NCBI GenBank assembly: GCA_964533945.1
Contig: CAZHPA010000006.1
Location: 1 to 64,000, forward strand
From: CAZHPA01 sp964533945
GTDB taxonomy: Bacteria > Bacillota > Clostridia > Lachnospirales > WRBF01
Direction: 5' to 3'
Length of the DNA stretch: 64,000 bases
Position numbers and translations under genes: made by a program
In this document: one piece after another, positions 51,087-61,041 of the stretch
Layout: the number at the start of each line of letters is the position of its first letter
Numbering within the stretch: the first letter of the stretch is position 1
Notes under the pieces: generated by a model
Told to the model about the DNA's origin: nothing
Seen by the model: only the letters and a program-made list of their open reading frames with translations
Databases searched by the model: none

Positions 51087-51464
51087 TCATATCATATACC
51101 ATGTTTCTATTTTGCTATGCTGTATCGTTCTTTTTGTTGTTTCCATAGGTTTGTTTTGCATATGTTTGATGTGCGAACAAGCCCTAAACTCCTCGTTTTC
51201 TATGCGGCGCAATAAATCTTTTGCAGCAATAACTGCTTGCGGATTTTTTCTTGCAACTCTGTTTGATGCAATTACAATTTTCAAGGCTTCGATTTCTCTG
51301 TCGGAATTAATAATGCGATAAAGCGAACATACTCGTGTTTGTGTGCCACTAATTTTGGCATCAAAAGTATTATTGCCGTTATTGAAAATCTCATCAATAA
51401 GTTTTCTTTTTGAATCAACATTCTCAAGTTCATTAAGTCTTAACAAGAAAGTTTCCATATACAT
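51087..51464 (-). CDS. Uncharacterised 125-residue protein
   Basis: Charged, mainly helical composition, with NSDREIEALKIVIASNRVAR and VIAAKDLLRRIENEE in the middle and a less ordered Thr/Lys-rich tail. No domain is recognised. The start region (ATG 51464 or 51458) has only a weak GGA site. It lies downstream of rny on the same strand, and a copy of the rny stop region follows its 3' end, suggesting a duplication or insertion event. It could be a relic. Confidence 0.4.
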   Translation of the reverse strand: MYMETFLLRLNELENVDSKRKLIDEIFNNGNNTFDAKISGTQTRVCSLYRIINSDREIEALKIVIASNRVARKNPQAVIAAKDLLRRIENEEFRACSHIKHMQNKPMETTKRTIQHSKIETWYMI

Positions 51465-51599
51465 TCCAACAAACCATAACCCAGCCGACCTATATGCTCT
51501 AACAAATTGCGCATCGATTATTAGTTCTTTTCAAGAAGCTTACCCCCTTGATTCCGACAATGCTATACCATGAAAAGTGATGCTTTAAGATTTTTTAAA

Positions 51600-53162
51600 T
51601 TATTTAGCATAATCAACCGCTCTTGTTTCCCTAATTAAATTAACTTTAATTTGACCCGGATATTCAAGCTCGTTTTCAACTCGTTTTGCAATATCATGTG
51701 CCAAAGCCGCAAGCATATTTTCTTCAACTTCTTCCGAAATAATAATAACCCTAAGTTCACGCCCTGCTTGAATCGCAAATGATTTTTCAACGCCTTTGTA
51801 ACTGTCTGCAATAGCTTCAAGCTTTTGAAGGCGCTTAATATATGCTTCAAGCGTTTCACGCCTTGCCCCTGGTCTTGAAGCTGAAATCGCATCTGCTGTT
51901 TGTGTTATAATAGAGATTATATTTGTTGGTTCAACATCTCCGTGATGCGATTCAACAGCATTTATAATAATGTCAGACTCACGGTATTTTCTGCACAGTG
52001 CCGCACCTATTGAAATATGGGAACCGTCCATGTCGTGGTCTACAGATTTTCCTATGTCATGTAATAATCCGGCACGCCTTGCAACCGTAACGTCTGCGCC
52101 AAGTTCGGCAGCAATCATTCCGCACAAATGCGACACCTCTATAGAATGTTTAAGGACATTTTGCCCGTAACTTGTTCTAAATTTCATTTTTCCAAGTAGC
52201 CTTATAATATCAGGGTGAAGCCCATGTACTCCTGTTTCAAAAGTTGCAGCTTCTCCTTCTTCACGAATTGTTACTTCAACTTCTTTTTTTGCTTTTTCAA
52301 CCATTTCTTCAATTCTTGCAGGGTGCACCCTGCCGTCAACAATTAATTTTTCTAATGCAATTCTTGCAATTTCACGCCGCATTGTATCAAATCCCGATAA
52401 AATGACAGCTTCTGGTGTATCATCAATAATAAAATCAATGCCTGTTAAAGATTCAAGCGTTCTAATATTTCTACCTTCGCGCCCGATTATTCGCCCTTTC
52501 ATCTCGTCGTTGGGCAGTGTTACTACAGAAACTGTTGTTTCGGCAACGTGGTCAACGGCGCAGCGTTGTATTGCACTTGCCAAAATTTCTCGTCCTCTTT
52601 TTTCACATTCAAGTTTTGCTTTTGCTTCATAGTCTTTAATCATTCTGCCGGTATCTGCTTTTATTTCTTCTCTAACATTTGAAAGCAAAATTTCTTTTGC
52701 CTGTTCAGTTGTAAGCCCTGAAATGCGTTCCAGTTCTAAAGAATGAAGTTCCATAACTTTAGCAATTTCATTTTTTTGAAGCTCTACAGCTTCTAATTTA
52801 GTTTGCAAAACTTCTTCTTTTTTCTCAATAGCTTCCGACTTTTTGTCAAGAGATTCTTCTTTTTGAAGAAGTCTTCTTTCAAGCCTCTGAACTTCTCCCC
52901 GTCGTTCTTTTGCTTCCTTTTCGGCTTCATTTTTTGTTTTAATACTTTCTTCTTTGGCTTCTAAAAGCAATTCTTTTTTTAGCGCTTCTGCAGCCCGTCT
53001 TGCTTCTTCGATTATAAATACAGCTTCTTTTTCAGCGCTGCCAAGTTTAGATTCGGCAATTTTCTTTCTATAGGTAATGCCGACATAAAAGCTTACTGTA
53101 ATAATTCCTATTGCAACCAATATAATGGCTAATGTAATGATGATTAAATCCAGAAGTAACAC
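51600..53162 (-). CDS. rny: Ribonuclease Y
   Basis: 520 residues, full length. N-terminal membrane helix (about 5-28), a long charged coiled coil (30-200), KH domain with GRIIGREGRNIRTLESLTG near residue 215, and HD hydrolase domain with HSIEVSHLCG and LLHDIGKSVDHDMDGSH near 340-380. It is the membrane-bound endonuclease that starts mRNA decay in most Firmicutes. AAGGAGGTG ribosome site. The upstream 200 bp (53163-53362) hold no further gene. Confidence 0.97.
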   Translation of the reverse strand: MLLLDLIIITLAIILVAIGIITVSFYVGITYRKKIAESKLGSAEKEAVFIIEEARRAAEALKKELLLEAKEESIKTKNEAEKEAKERRGEVQRLERRLLQKEESLDKKSEAIEKKEEVLQTKLEAVELQKNEIAKVMELHSLELERISGLTTEQAKEILLSNVREEIKADTGRMIKDYEAKAKLECEKRGREILASAIQRCAVDHVAETTVSVVTLPNDEMKGRIIGREGRNIRTLESLTGIDFIIDDTPEAVILSGFDTMRREIARIALEKLIVDGRVHPARIEEMVEKAKKEVEVTIREEGEAATFETGVHGLHPDIIRLLGKMKFRTSYGQNVLKHSIEVSHLCGMIAAELGADVTVARRAGLLHDIGKSVDHDMDGSHISIGAALCRKYRESDIIINAVESHHGDVEPTNIISIITQTADAISASRPGARRETLEAYIKRLQKLEAIADSYKGVEKSFAIQAGRELRVIIISEEVEENMLAALAHDIAKRVENELEYPGQIKVNLIRETRAVDYAK

Positions 53163-53362
53163 CTCCTTCTATGCTAATTATATATTAAAGTGATATGCTT
53201 TTTAATCCTCAATATTTATTTAATAATTTAAAGAAGAAATAATTTTAAGCAAACACTTAAAACATTGTATAACTTTTTAAAAACTATGTCAAGCGTATGG
53301 GAAATGAACAGCAACATTAACAAAAATATTATGCACAATTCGCTATTAAATGTGGATTTTAT

Positions 53363-54340
53363 TCAAATGCTGTACTTCATAATTAAAGTTTCGACAGCAG
53401 TTCTATCATTAATTTTGCCTGTTTTTATATTAACGTCAGTAATTAAGCAATCTTTAATTGCACCAATAAGGGTTTTTATATCATAGATTTTACCTTGTTT
53501 AATACATTCGTTTGCAACAAAGCTTCTAATGCCAAGCGTGCTTGCGGCATCTTGGTTTTGCTCTGCTAAAATTTTGCATTGCAAAATAAGCCTAAACTGT
53601 CTTGCTATCATGCTAACTATCATTAACGGCGACTCTTTCATCTGTACTAAATTATTAAAAATTTCAAGTGCGGCAGCCGGTTTTTTTGTTGAAACAGCGT
53701 CAACTAAGTCGAATATTTTAGTTTCCAGAGATTTTACACATAAGTTGTTAATGTCTTCTTTTGAAATTTGCTTAACTGTTTGTGCGAATGAAATTAATTT
53801 TTGTGTTTCGCCTTCAATAGTTTCCATATTGTATTCAACGGTTCTAAGCAAATGTATTATAGATTCGTTTTCTATGGAAATATTAGCATTTATAAACTTC
53901 TTTTTGCACCAAATAGCAAGCTGATGTTCGGACGGCATTTTAAATTCGCAGCAATAGCCAACTTTTGAAATTGCCTTAAACAATTTGCTTCTTTTATCAA
54001 CGCTAATTTCATTAAATATAATAGTGCAACTATCTAAAGTCGAAGTATTGTTATTTAAAAAGTTTATAATATTATTGTTATCACTTTCACTTTTTTTGTT
54101 TAAAGAAAAAAGCCCCGAATTTCGTACAATTATCACTCTTTTTTCATCGAAAAATGAAAGTGTTGTTGCTATATCAATTAGTTTTAAAGCTTCATCTTCC
54201 AAAACATCTATGTTTACATAATTTTGAGTAACTGCATCGCATAGCTTTTTTTCATATAATTTGACCAAATATGCTTCCCCATACAGCAAATAAACCGGAA
54301 CTAATGTTTTGCTTGCTATGTGTTTAATAATAGTTTGCAT
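53363..54340 (-). CDS. holA: DNA polymerase III subunit delta
   Basis: 325 residues. It opens the sliding clamp in the clamp-loader complex. The N-terminal segment VPVYLLYGEAYLVK, then SFFDEKRVIIVRN and the C-terminal helical domain with ALEIFNNLVQMKESPLMIVSMIARQ are typical of HolA. Start 4 nt downstream of the comEC stop; comEC-holA adjacency is standard in Firmicutes. Confidence 0.93.
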   Translation of the reverse strand: MQTIIKHIASKTLVPVYLLYGEAYLVKLYEKKLCDAVTQNYVNIDVLEDEALKLIDIATTLSFFDEKRVIIVRNSGLFSLNKKSESDNNNIINFLNNNTSTLDSCTIIFNEISVDKRSKLFKAISKVGYCCEFKMPSEHQLAIWCKKKFINANISIENESIIHLLRTVEYNMETIEGETQKLISFAQTVKQISKEDINNLCVKSLETKIFDLVDAVSTKKPAAALEIFNNLVQMKESPLMIVSMIARQFRLILQCKILAEQNQDAASTLGIRSFVANECIKQGKIYDIKTLIGAIKDCLITDVNIKTGKINDRTAVETLIMKYSI

Positions 54341-54343
54341 AAC

Positions 54344-56680
54344 TTACCGCCTTTCAAGCATAGCTTTAACCGTCACTTGCTTTCCATCTTTACCTATAGT
54401 TATTATAACAGAACCACTTTCGGCAGTGTTATATAGTTTTATGCCTTTTTCCTTAAATCTTTCGACAACGTTAGGGTTTGGGTGGTTATATGCGTTGTTT
54501 TTGCCTGTGCTAACAATTGCAAACTGTGGGTTAACCGCTTTTATAAATTCATTTCCGCTTGAATATTTAGACCCATGATGTCCAAGCTTTAAAATATTTG
54601 CAGAAACGTCAATTCCAAGATTTAGCATAGCTTCTTCTTGCGGCATTCCACTATCGCCTGTAAATAAAGCACTAACACCTTTAATTTTTGCTTTTAAAAT
54701 AACCGACTGGTCGTTTGCAGTTTTTACTTCATAGTGATAAGATTGGTTTGTTGGTGGTGGAAAAAGGCACTCGAATTCAAAGTCTCCTATTTCTATAATA
54801 TTTCCTGCCGAAATATATTCAATTAAAACCCCTTTTCTTGAAGCAAGTTTTTGCAATTCGTTTTCAAGGCTGCTTTTAACATTACTTTCTGCTAAAAATA
54901 TTTTTTCAATATTTTTATTGCTTTTAATGAGTTCTAAAGTTCCAAATGCATGGTCATAGTCGGTGTGTGATAAAAATATAGCGTTAATATTACTTATTCC
55001 ATAATAATCTAAATAGGGTTTAATTACAGAGTTTCCAGTATTTTCACCAATATCTTTTCCATATATTCCGCCGCTGTCTATTAAAATTGTTTTGCCACCG
55101 CTTTTCAAAATAAAGCAATCGCCTTGTGAAACGTCAAGCATAGTAATAGTTGATTCCTTTTTAACGTAAGCATCGTATATATTTGAAGCATAAATGCTTG
55201 CAATAAATAACAATCCTGTTACAACAGCGCAAGCTTTATAAAACTTCTTTTTATTAACTTTGCTTCCTAATGCCAAAACTAAAAATACCCCAAAAACATA
55301 CCAAAGCACTATTGTATGTATGGCAGGTTTTCCCACCAAAATCATTGAAAACGGAAGAGAAGCAATAAAGCTGCATATAAATTCGTATGTTTTTAAAAGT
55401 GAAAACAAAACGCCTGAAAAAAGCGTTGCAATATTAATGCTGAAAAGTCCTAAAACTCCAACTATAAAGCCAAAAGCAACTATAACTGAAACAGTTGGAA
55501 CAATTAAAGCATTTCCGATAACGCTATATGTTGTGAAATAGTAGAAAAACGACAATATAATAGGTATGCTGAAAAAAGTTGCCGATATAAAAGGAGCTAA
55601 TATTTTAGAAAATTTCTTCATAACATCGGCACTAAATGCCAATCCAAAAACAGCAGCAAATGATAAAAGAAAGCCTATGTCCCATAAATACAGTGGTTGG
55701 TAAATTAAAAACACAATGCACACAAATGCCGCACATGATAATAAATCGCTATCTTTTGACAAAAACTTAGAAAAAGCACTAATAGCAAACATAGCAACGG
55801 CTCTTATAGTTGAAATGCTACCGCCTGTTAAAATGCAATATGAAATTAATATTAAAAGCGTTGTTATTTCGGAACTTTTCTTGCTTAAAAATAAAGACAG
55901 GGTTCTTCTTAGCCCTAAGCCAAAAATTGCAACATGAAGCCCCGAAATTGCAAGGATATGATATACCCCGGCAATTCTAAATGTTTCGGCGATATTTTCA
56001 TCAATCGAAGACTTGTCGCCAAGCATTATTGCTTTAATAATTCCGGCTTCTTCTTTTGGCAATGTTTCATCATATATATTCAAAATTTTATTTTTAAGGC
56101 GAACCAATGCGGTGTTTAATATGATTATTTTATTGCCTTCAATAGCTTCTTCAACAAACATTTTGTAATGAATGCCTCTTGACTTAAAATAGTTAAATTC
56201 ATCAAAGCCGCCATCATTTCTTTTGCCATCTAAAAGTGAAATTTTGCCTTTTAAAGCAGCTTCCTTTCCAATTTCAAGATTTTGACCCTCTTTTAAATAT
56301 GCAACAACATTTACATTTGCGGAAATTTTAGTATTTTCATAGTTTAGTAGTTTAACTTTAAATATTACTTTTTGGCGATTAGATTTAGATATAGAAGCAT
56401 CTTTAACAAAACCTGAAACAAAAACAACGCTATCTTTTTGCGCAAGGTGTTCGATTCTAATATTTTTAGGCTGTATACTGCTTTTAAAGCTTAAAAACCC
56501 TATAGCTAAAAACAAGCACAAAACAAATATAGGGCGATATTTATATATAAAGTACATTAATAAAACAACTAAAAAGCCACCAAAAAAGAATATGGCAGCA
56601 CCAAATAATTCAGGAATATATTTTGAAATAAGTATTCCATATATTAAAAATACAAGACAAAAAAGCATTGGACGCTTCAT
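54344..56680 (-). CDS. comEC: ComEC/Rec2 DNA uptake channel protein
   Basis: 778 residues from ATG 56680 (GGGGTG 6 nt upstream). N-terminal helices and OB-like DUF4131 segment (about 20-170), central competence domain with AGVYHILAISGLHVAIFG near residue 245, multiple membrane helices, and a C-terminal metallo-beta-lactamase-like domain starting with LDVSQGDCFILKSGGKTILI and containing SHTDYDHAFG and GHHGSKYSS. It forms the membrane channel for single-stranded DNA in transformation. With comEA upstream this suggests a transformation pathway, although pili genes are not in the window. Confidence 0.94.
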   Translation of the reverse strand: MKRPMLFCLVFLIYGILISKYIPELFGAAIFFFGGFLVVLLMYFIYKYRPIFVLCLFLAIGFLSFKSSIQPKNIRIEHLAQKDSVVFVSGFVKDASISKSNRQKVIFKVKLLNYENTKISANVNVVAYLKEGQNLEIGKEAALKGKISLLDGKRNDGGFDEFNYFKSRGIHYKMFVEEAIEGNKIIILNTALVRLKNKILNIYDETLPKEEAGIIKAIMLGDKSSIDENIAETFRIAGVYHILAISGLHVAIFGLGLRRTLSLFLSKKSSEITTLLILISYCILTGGSISTIRAVAMFAISAFSKFLSKDSDLLSCAAFVCIVFLIYQPLYLWDIGFLLSFAAVFGLAFSADVMKKFSKILAPFISATFFSIPIILSFFYYFTTYSVIGNALIVPTVSVIVAFGFIVGVLGLFSINIATLFSGVLFSLLKTYEFICSFIASLPFSMILVGKPAIHTIVLWYVFGVFLVLALGSKVNKKKFYKACAVVTGLLFIASIYASNIYDAYVKKESTITMLDVSQGDCFILKSGGKTILIDSGGIYGKDIGENTGNSVIKPYLDYYGISNINAIFLSHTDYDHAFGTLELIKSNKNIEKIFLAESNVKSSLENELQKLASRKGVLIEYISAGNIIEIGDFEFECLFPPPTNQSYHYEVKTANDQSVILKAKIKGVSALFTGDSGMPQEEAMLNLGIDVSANILKLGHHGSKYSSGNEFIKAVNPQFAIVSTGKNNAYNHPNPNVVERFKEKGIKLYNTAESGSVIITIGKDGKQVTVKAMLERR

Positions 56681-56712
56681 TGCAAACACCCCATTAAACA
56701 TTTACGGTGCTA

Positions 56713-57687
56713 TTAATCGTTAATTATTAGACTTTCATCACGGCTTAAAGGTTTTGTTAAATCAAACCCTCCGTTAAAATTCGTTATTTTTTCCGATTCT
56801 ATAAGAAACTGAACCTTTTTAACATTTTTAACGTTCGAAGGCTCTGTTAGCGAATTAACTATAGAATATATTGTAATCTTTTGCGCTGTTGCATCTCCTG
56901 TGTGTTTTAAAACAAAATCGTTGCTTAAATTAACATAGCAAGTTGATGTTGTTTCATCAAGCTTAATATCTCTTACAACCGTTTCATGGGGAATTGTAGG
57001 AAGCAAACCTTCTTTTGTTGGGCCTTTTATCAATTCTTCAATAATACACGTTTCAACGGAAAGTTCTTTAACTTCAACAGGGCGTTCTTCAAAAGTTAAA
57101 AGTTTATTATTGCTATTTGCAAAATATAGTTTAAGCCATTGCGTTTCAACTTTTTCAGAAGAAATTTTGGCATCAATAATTACATTTTGCCTATTTAGCA
57201 GCCCTATAGGTTTACCTGTGTCATTTAAAAGTTCTTTTCCGCCAACATAAATGTGGACATTATCAATAAAGCTTAAATCGGTCATTGTCCATACAAGGCT
57301 TCCTCTAAAAAAAAGCTCGGTCATAGGCAATATATTTTTATATTTTTCAGAAAATTCAACTTCCAACAAAGAGTCGTTAACAATTCTAATTTTTTCTATT
57401 TCATCTTTTATGTCATTTGGCAATGTTTTAACCAAGGAAGTGTTTTTAGGCCCTTCATACAGTAAATTTAAAACGCTTCTGGCAATATCTGTATTTTCGC
57501 CTTTTTCAACATATCTTGTTTCGGGTTCGATTTTATTTGTTATAGAATTTAAATAGTATACCGAAACGGCAAGCTTATTTTCGTTTGTATTGCTAATAGT
57601 AGGAAAAAGAAGCATTGCTGCAACATAAATGCATAGCAAAAGTAAAATTATTATACTAAGCAAGCGAATAGCTTTTTTGTTGTTCAA
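56713..57687 (-). CDS. GerMN-domain (sporulation/germination) membrane-anchored protein
   Basis: 324 residues from TTG 57687; the GTG of the longer frame lies inside the ribosome site GGAGGTG. A membrane helix at about 9-28, then two GerMN domains (about 40-165 and 170-300), each with a conserved core such as VARSVLNLLYEGPKNTSL / IEELIKGPTKEGLLPTIP. GerM of Bacillus is needed for spore formation and germination; the protein here follows a two-component system, an arrangement seen for the lipoprotein LpqB-like and GerMN proteins in other Gram-positives. The exact role is inferred. Confidence 0.85.
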   Translation of the reverse strand: MNNKKAIRLLSIIILLLLCIYVAAMLLFPTISNTNENKLAVSVYYLNSITNKIEPETRYVEKGENTDIARSVLNLLYEGPKNTSLVKTLPNDIKDEIEKIRIVNDSLLEVEFSEKYKNILPMTELFFRGSLVWTMTDLSFIDNVHIYVGGKELLNDTGKPIGLLNRQNVIIDAKISSEKVETQWLKLYFANSNNKLLTFEERPVEVKELSVETCIIEELIKGPTKEGLLPTIPHETVVRDIKLDETTSTCYVNLSNDFVLKHTGDATAQKITIYSIVNSLTEPSNVKNVKKVQFLIESEKITNFNGGFDLTKPLSRDESLIIND

Positions 57688-57705
57688 TAGCGGCTTCACC
57701 TCCTT

Positions 57706-59136
57706 TTATTTTTGATAATGTATAGGCAATCGTACTAAAAAAATGCTTCCTTCATTTTCCTTACTTGTTAGCCTAATGCTTCCATTGTGCAAAAGAATTG
57801 TTGAATGGGTTATAGAAAGCCCAAGCCCTGTTCCGCCTGTTTCTCTATCTCTTGTTTTATCAACCCTGTAAAACCTATTAAAAACTTTTGCCTGATGCTC
57901 TTCGTTAATGCCAATGCCCGTATCTTGAACGGTTATAAAAGCGTTTTGATGGTCGCAATCTAAAATTATTCTAACAGTTCCGCCTTCAGGTGTATATTTA
58001 ATGCCGTTTTCAATTAAATTTGATATTGCAAGACTAAGCTTAACTTCATCTGCTTCTACAACAATCGTTTTAATTTCTTCAAAAATCAATTCAATGTTTT
58101 TTTGCTCTGCTAAAGGGTTAAGGCGTTTTAATATATCGAAAACAACCTCGCTAATATCAGTTTCTCTTATATTTAAGCCAATTTCTCGCTGGTCTAGCTT
58201 AACAAGGTTTAATAAATCGTTTACGATATTTGTCATTCGGTCTATTTCTGAATTAATATCTTGCAAAAATTCACGATACATTTCAATTGGAACAGTTTGT
58301 TCTAAAAGTATTGATTCTGTTAAAACCTTTATTGAACTTAAAGGCGTTTTTAATTCATGAGAAACGTTAGAAACAAATTCTTCCCTTGTTTTTTCAACTT
58401 GCTCAAGCTTTTGAGTCATATTGTTAAAAGCAATACCAAGTTCTGAAAATTCATCTTTGCCTTTAACTGTTATTCTTTGATTTAAATGTCCGTCGGACAT
58501 TTTTTGAACAACTTTTAAAACGTTGTTAAGTGGGTCTAACAAAAATTTAGAGCCAATAAACGATAAAAAGACAAGCAATATAACCGTTAAAACTATAAAT
58601 AAAAGAAGTATTTTTTCTATTTTATCAAGTGCCGAATATATGTCTTTAAGCGATGCAACTATAAGTACAACGCCTATTTTTTGGGAATCTTTATTAAAAA
58701 TAGAAACAGAAACGTATAAAATATCACCTTTTGCAGAAATTTTGCTGTTTTTTTGCAGCCCTTCAACCATTTCAGGCGTTACATAAGTTTTGCCTATTTC
58801 TGTTTTGCTTGAATCATTAATAACAATGCCTTTTGTATCTAACACAAGTATTCTAATTGAGTTTTCTTTGCTTTTAATATTTATTTCGCCTTCAAGCATT
58901 TGGCGTTTTGCTTCATCGGATAGGAAGTTGTTTTGCGAAATGCTGCCTGCTATTATATTTGCTGTTGTTAAAAGCTTAAGTTCTCGTTCGTTTTTATAGT
59001 ATGTTTCCATAGAAGTTAAAATTGTGTTAAAAAATAGCAAAATAGGCACAAAGCTAATAAATATAAAGCTACAAAACAGCTTTAACCTAAGGCTATGATA
59101 CCAGCGCTTTTTGGTGTTATTTAAAATAATAACCAA
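57706..59136 (-). CDS. Sensor histidine kinase (PhoR/WalK-like)
   Basis: 476 residues. Two membrane helices (about 15-38 and 175-198) enclose a ~135-residue extracytoplasmic domain (dCACHE-like). A HAMP linker follows (199-250), then H-box FVSNVSHELKTPLSS with its His near 262, N-box NLIENGIKYTPEGG, and G-boxes DTGIGINEEH and GTGLGLSITHS. No PAS domain is seen between HAMP and H-box, unlike classical WalK. The start TTG overlaps the end of the regulator gene by 20 nt. Cognate partner of that regulator. Confidence 0.92.
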   Translation of the reverse strand: MVIILNNTKKRWYHSLRLKLFCSFIFISFVPILLFFNTILTSMETYYKNERELKLLTTANIIAGSISQNNFLSDEAKRQMLEGEINIKSKENSIRILVLDTKGIVINDSSKTEIGKTYVTPEMVEGLQKNSKISAKGDILYVSVSIFNKDSQKIGVVLIVASLKDIYSALDKIEKILLLFIVLTVILLVFLSFIGSKFLLDPLNNVLKVVQKMSDGHLNQRITVKGKDEFSELGIAFNNMTQKLEQVEKTREEFVSNVSHELKTPLSSIKVLTESILLEQTVPIEMYREFLQDINSEIDRMTNIVNDLLNLVKLDQREIGLNIRETDISEVVFDILKRLNPLAEQKNIELIFEEIKTIVVEADEVKLSLAISNLIENGIKYTPEGGTVRIILDCDHQNAFITVQDTGIGINEEHQAKVFNRFYRVDKTRDRETGGTGLGLSITHSTILLHNGSIRLTSKENEGSIFLVRLPIHYQK

Positions 59137-59806
59137 CTCCCCATTTTGTGTGTATATACTTAGGTTCGCTGGGGTTTTCTTCTATTTTTTCACGTAGCCT
59201 TCTAATATGAACGTCAACTGTTCTAATATCTCCGGGGTAATCGTATCCCCAAACTGTATTTAATAGGCTTTCACGGCTATATACCTTAGATTGATGTTCC
59301 ATTAAAAGCTGAACTAAATCAAATTCTTTAGCAGTTAAATTAATTTCATTGTTATCTATAAATGCGCGGCGAGAATCAAGTTCTATCATAAGCCCTCTAA
59401 CTTTCAGGGCATTTTTTCTTTGTTCAAATTCATCCATTTTTGGAGTGCTGCGGCGAAGTATTGCCTTAATTCTTGCTTTAAGCTCAAGTATATTAAATGG
59501 CTTTGTAATGTAGTCATCGGCTCCATATTCAAGCCCCATTATTTTATCCATATCGTCGCCTTTTGCCGTTACCATAATTACAGGTACTTGACTAAAGCCT
59601 CTTATTTGCTGGCAAACTTGAAGTCCGTCGATTTTAGGAAGCATAACATCTAAAACAACTAAATTGTATTCGTACATTTTCGCAAGCCTTAACGCTTCTT
59701 CGCCGTCAAATGCAACATCAACAGTCATTCCGTCTTGTTCTAAACTGAATTTTATTCCTTTAACAATTAATCTTTCATCATCAACTACCAAAATACGAAC
59801 GCCCAA
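59117..59806 (-). CDS. Response regulator, PhoB/WalR-like
   Basis: 229 residues from TTG 59806 (AAAGGAG 9 nt upstream). Receiver with DDE acidic pocket, phospho-Asp in VVLDVMLPKIDGL, MVTA Thr and ITKPF Lys; C-terminal OmpR-type winged helix with LTAKEFDLVQLLMEHQSKVY and TVDVHIRRLREKIE, ending GVGYYFK. High similarity of these motifs to WalR and PhoP types; the exact regulon cannot be told from the sequence. First gene of a probable operon with the kinase, GerMN gene, comEC and holA. Confidence 0.93.
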   Translation of the reverse strand: MGVRILVVDDERLIVKGIKFSLEQDGMTVDVAFDGEEALRLAKMYEYNLVVLDVMLPKIDGLQVCQQIRGFSQVPVIMVTAKGDDMDKIMGLEYGADDYITKPFNILELKARIKAILRRSTPKMDEFEQRKNALKVRGLMIELDSRRAFIDNNEINLTAKEFDLVQLLMEHQSKVYSRESLLNTVWGYDYPGDIRTVDVHIRRLREKIEENPSEPKYIHTKWGVGYYFK

Positions 59807-59841
59807 AAACACACACTCCTTTAGCCATATTGTTTTAGCAA

Positions 59842-60546
59842 TTATTCCAAAATAACTTTATCCTTTATAAGTTCAAAAGTTTTTTCTCCAATATTGCGTA
59901 CATTTTTTAGTTGTTCTTTTTCTGTAAATTTTCCGTTTTCTTCTCGATAGTCAATTATAGCTTGTGCTGTTGAAGGTCCGATTTTAGGCAAAAGTATTAG
60001 TTCTTCCAATGTTGCCGTATTTATATTAACGGATACGGAAGCTTCTGAGCCATTTTCTTCATCTTCAGGGCTTTGTTCATTGGAAGGGGAAGGGGTGTTT
60101 TTCGGTTTATTTTGTTCTTTAATAGAATTTTCAACATATTCTTCGCCGACAGCAGGTATTACAATATGTTCTCCATCTTCAACTACACGTGCTAAATTAA
60201 TTTTGCTTAAATCGGCAGAATCTTTGCTTCCTCCGGCAAGTCTTAATAAATCTGAAATTCTCCCGTCTAAATTAAGTTCATATACGCCGGGTGTTTCAAC
60301 TTCGCCTGTAATATATGCTTTAACAGATTTAGCTTCTTCTTCAATTTCTTCCAAATTTTCTAAAGGCTGTTCTAAACTTGAAGTTCCGTTTTTAATTTCA
60401 TTAAACGTTAAAAGTTCTTCTTCTGGATTTTGCGTCGAAAAAGCTTGGGAATTGCCGGCCCCACGGTAAATATAATAAACTAAGCTACAAGTTAAAACTG
60501 CTACTGCAATAATAGCTGCTGCGTATATTACGTTTTTATTTTTCAA
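59842..60546 (-). CDS. comEA: ComEA-type competence DNA-binding protein
   Basis: 234 residues from TTG 60546 (GGGGTG 7 nt upstream). Membrane helix at about 7-27, an acidic linker, an SLBB-type domain (AYITGEVETPGVYELN ... RISDLLRLAGG) near 75-135, a disordered Pro/Ser/Glu linker, and a helix-hairpin-helix pair at about 172-234 (VNINTATLEELILLPKIG, AQAIIDYREENGKF). It binds incoming double-stranded DNA at the cell surface and hands it to ComEC. The comEC gene is three genes downstream on the same strand. Confidence 0.95.
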   Translation of the reverse strand: MKNKNVIYAAAIIAVAVLTCSLVYYIYRGAGNSQAFSTQNPEEELLTFNEIKNGTSSLEQPLENLEEIEEEAKSVKAYITGEVETPGVYELNLDGRISDLLRLAGGSKDSADLSKINLARVVEDGEHIVIPAVGEEYVENSIKEQNKPKNTPSPSNEQSPEDEENGSEASVSVNINTATLEELILLPKIGPSTAQAIIDYREENGKFTEKEQLKNVRNIGEKTFELIKDKVILE

Positions 60547-60551
60547 AAAAA

Positions 60552-61001
60552 TCACCCCTTTTTAGGTGTGTTATTGCTTTTGTATTTATTTAAAATATAA
60601 CTTTTAGAAGCTTTTAAAGCGTGTATTTTAGGCTTATTACGAACTTTTGAAGCAAGCTCTTTATTTTTTTGTTCTTGAAGCCTAATTTTAACATCTACAT
60701 CAATTACGCTTTTAATTTGTTCTTGAAGCTTCTTAACTTGTTCACCGTATTGATTTGCATTTTTATCAAACCATTCCGACATTTCGTTAAATGTTGATTG
60801 AAAAAAGTTGTCGGCATTTATAACTTCATCAATTAATTTTTGTTTTTCTTTGCTCATCTCGTTGAAAAAGACGTTTAATTCAGGAGTTTCTTCGTTAGAA
60901 AGTAAAACAGTTTCCTGATTAATAGTTAAATTCAAAATTTGAGATAAAGCTTCTTTTTTCTTTGAAAGAATATCAAATAGTAAATTAAATTTAGCTTCCA
61001 T
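60552..61001 (-). CDS. Coiled-coil protein, FlgN-like (uncertain)
   Basis: 149 residues from ATG 61001. Almost all helical: FNLLFDILSKKKEALSQILN, a central coiled coil (EMSEWFDKNANQYGEQVKKL) and a basic C-terminus KASKSYILNKYKS. The length, the paired helices and the basic tail resemble FlgN-type flagellar export chaperones, but there is no flagellar gene nearby, so this is only a resemblance. It overlaps the ribosome site of comEA. Confidence 0.5.
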   Translation of the reverse strand: MEAKFNLLFDILSKKKEALSQILNLTINQETVLLSNEETPELNVFFNEMSKEKQKLIDEVINADNFFQSTFNEMSEWFDKNANQYGEQVKKLQEQIKSVIDVDVKIRLQEQKNKELASKVRNKPKIHALKASKSYILNKYKSNNTPKKG

Positions 61002-61041
61002 AAAGCCATGCACCCGCTTGTTGTAAATTAATTAAAACCAA

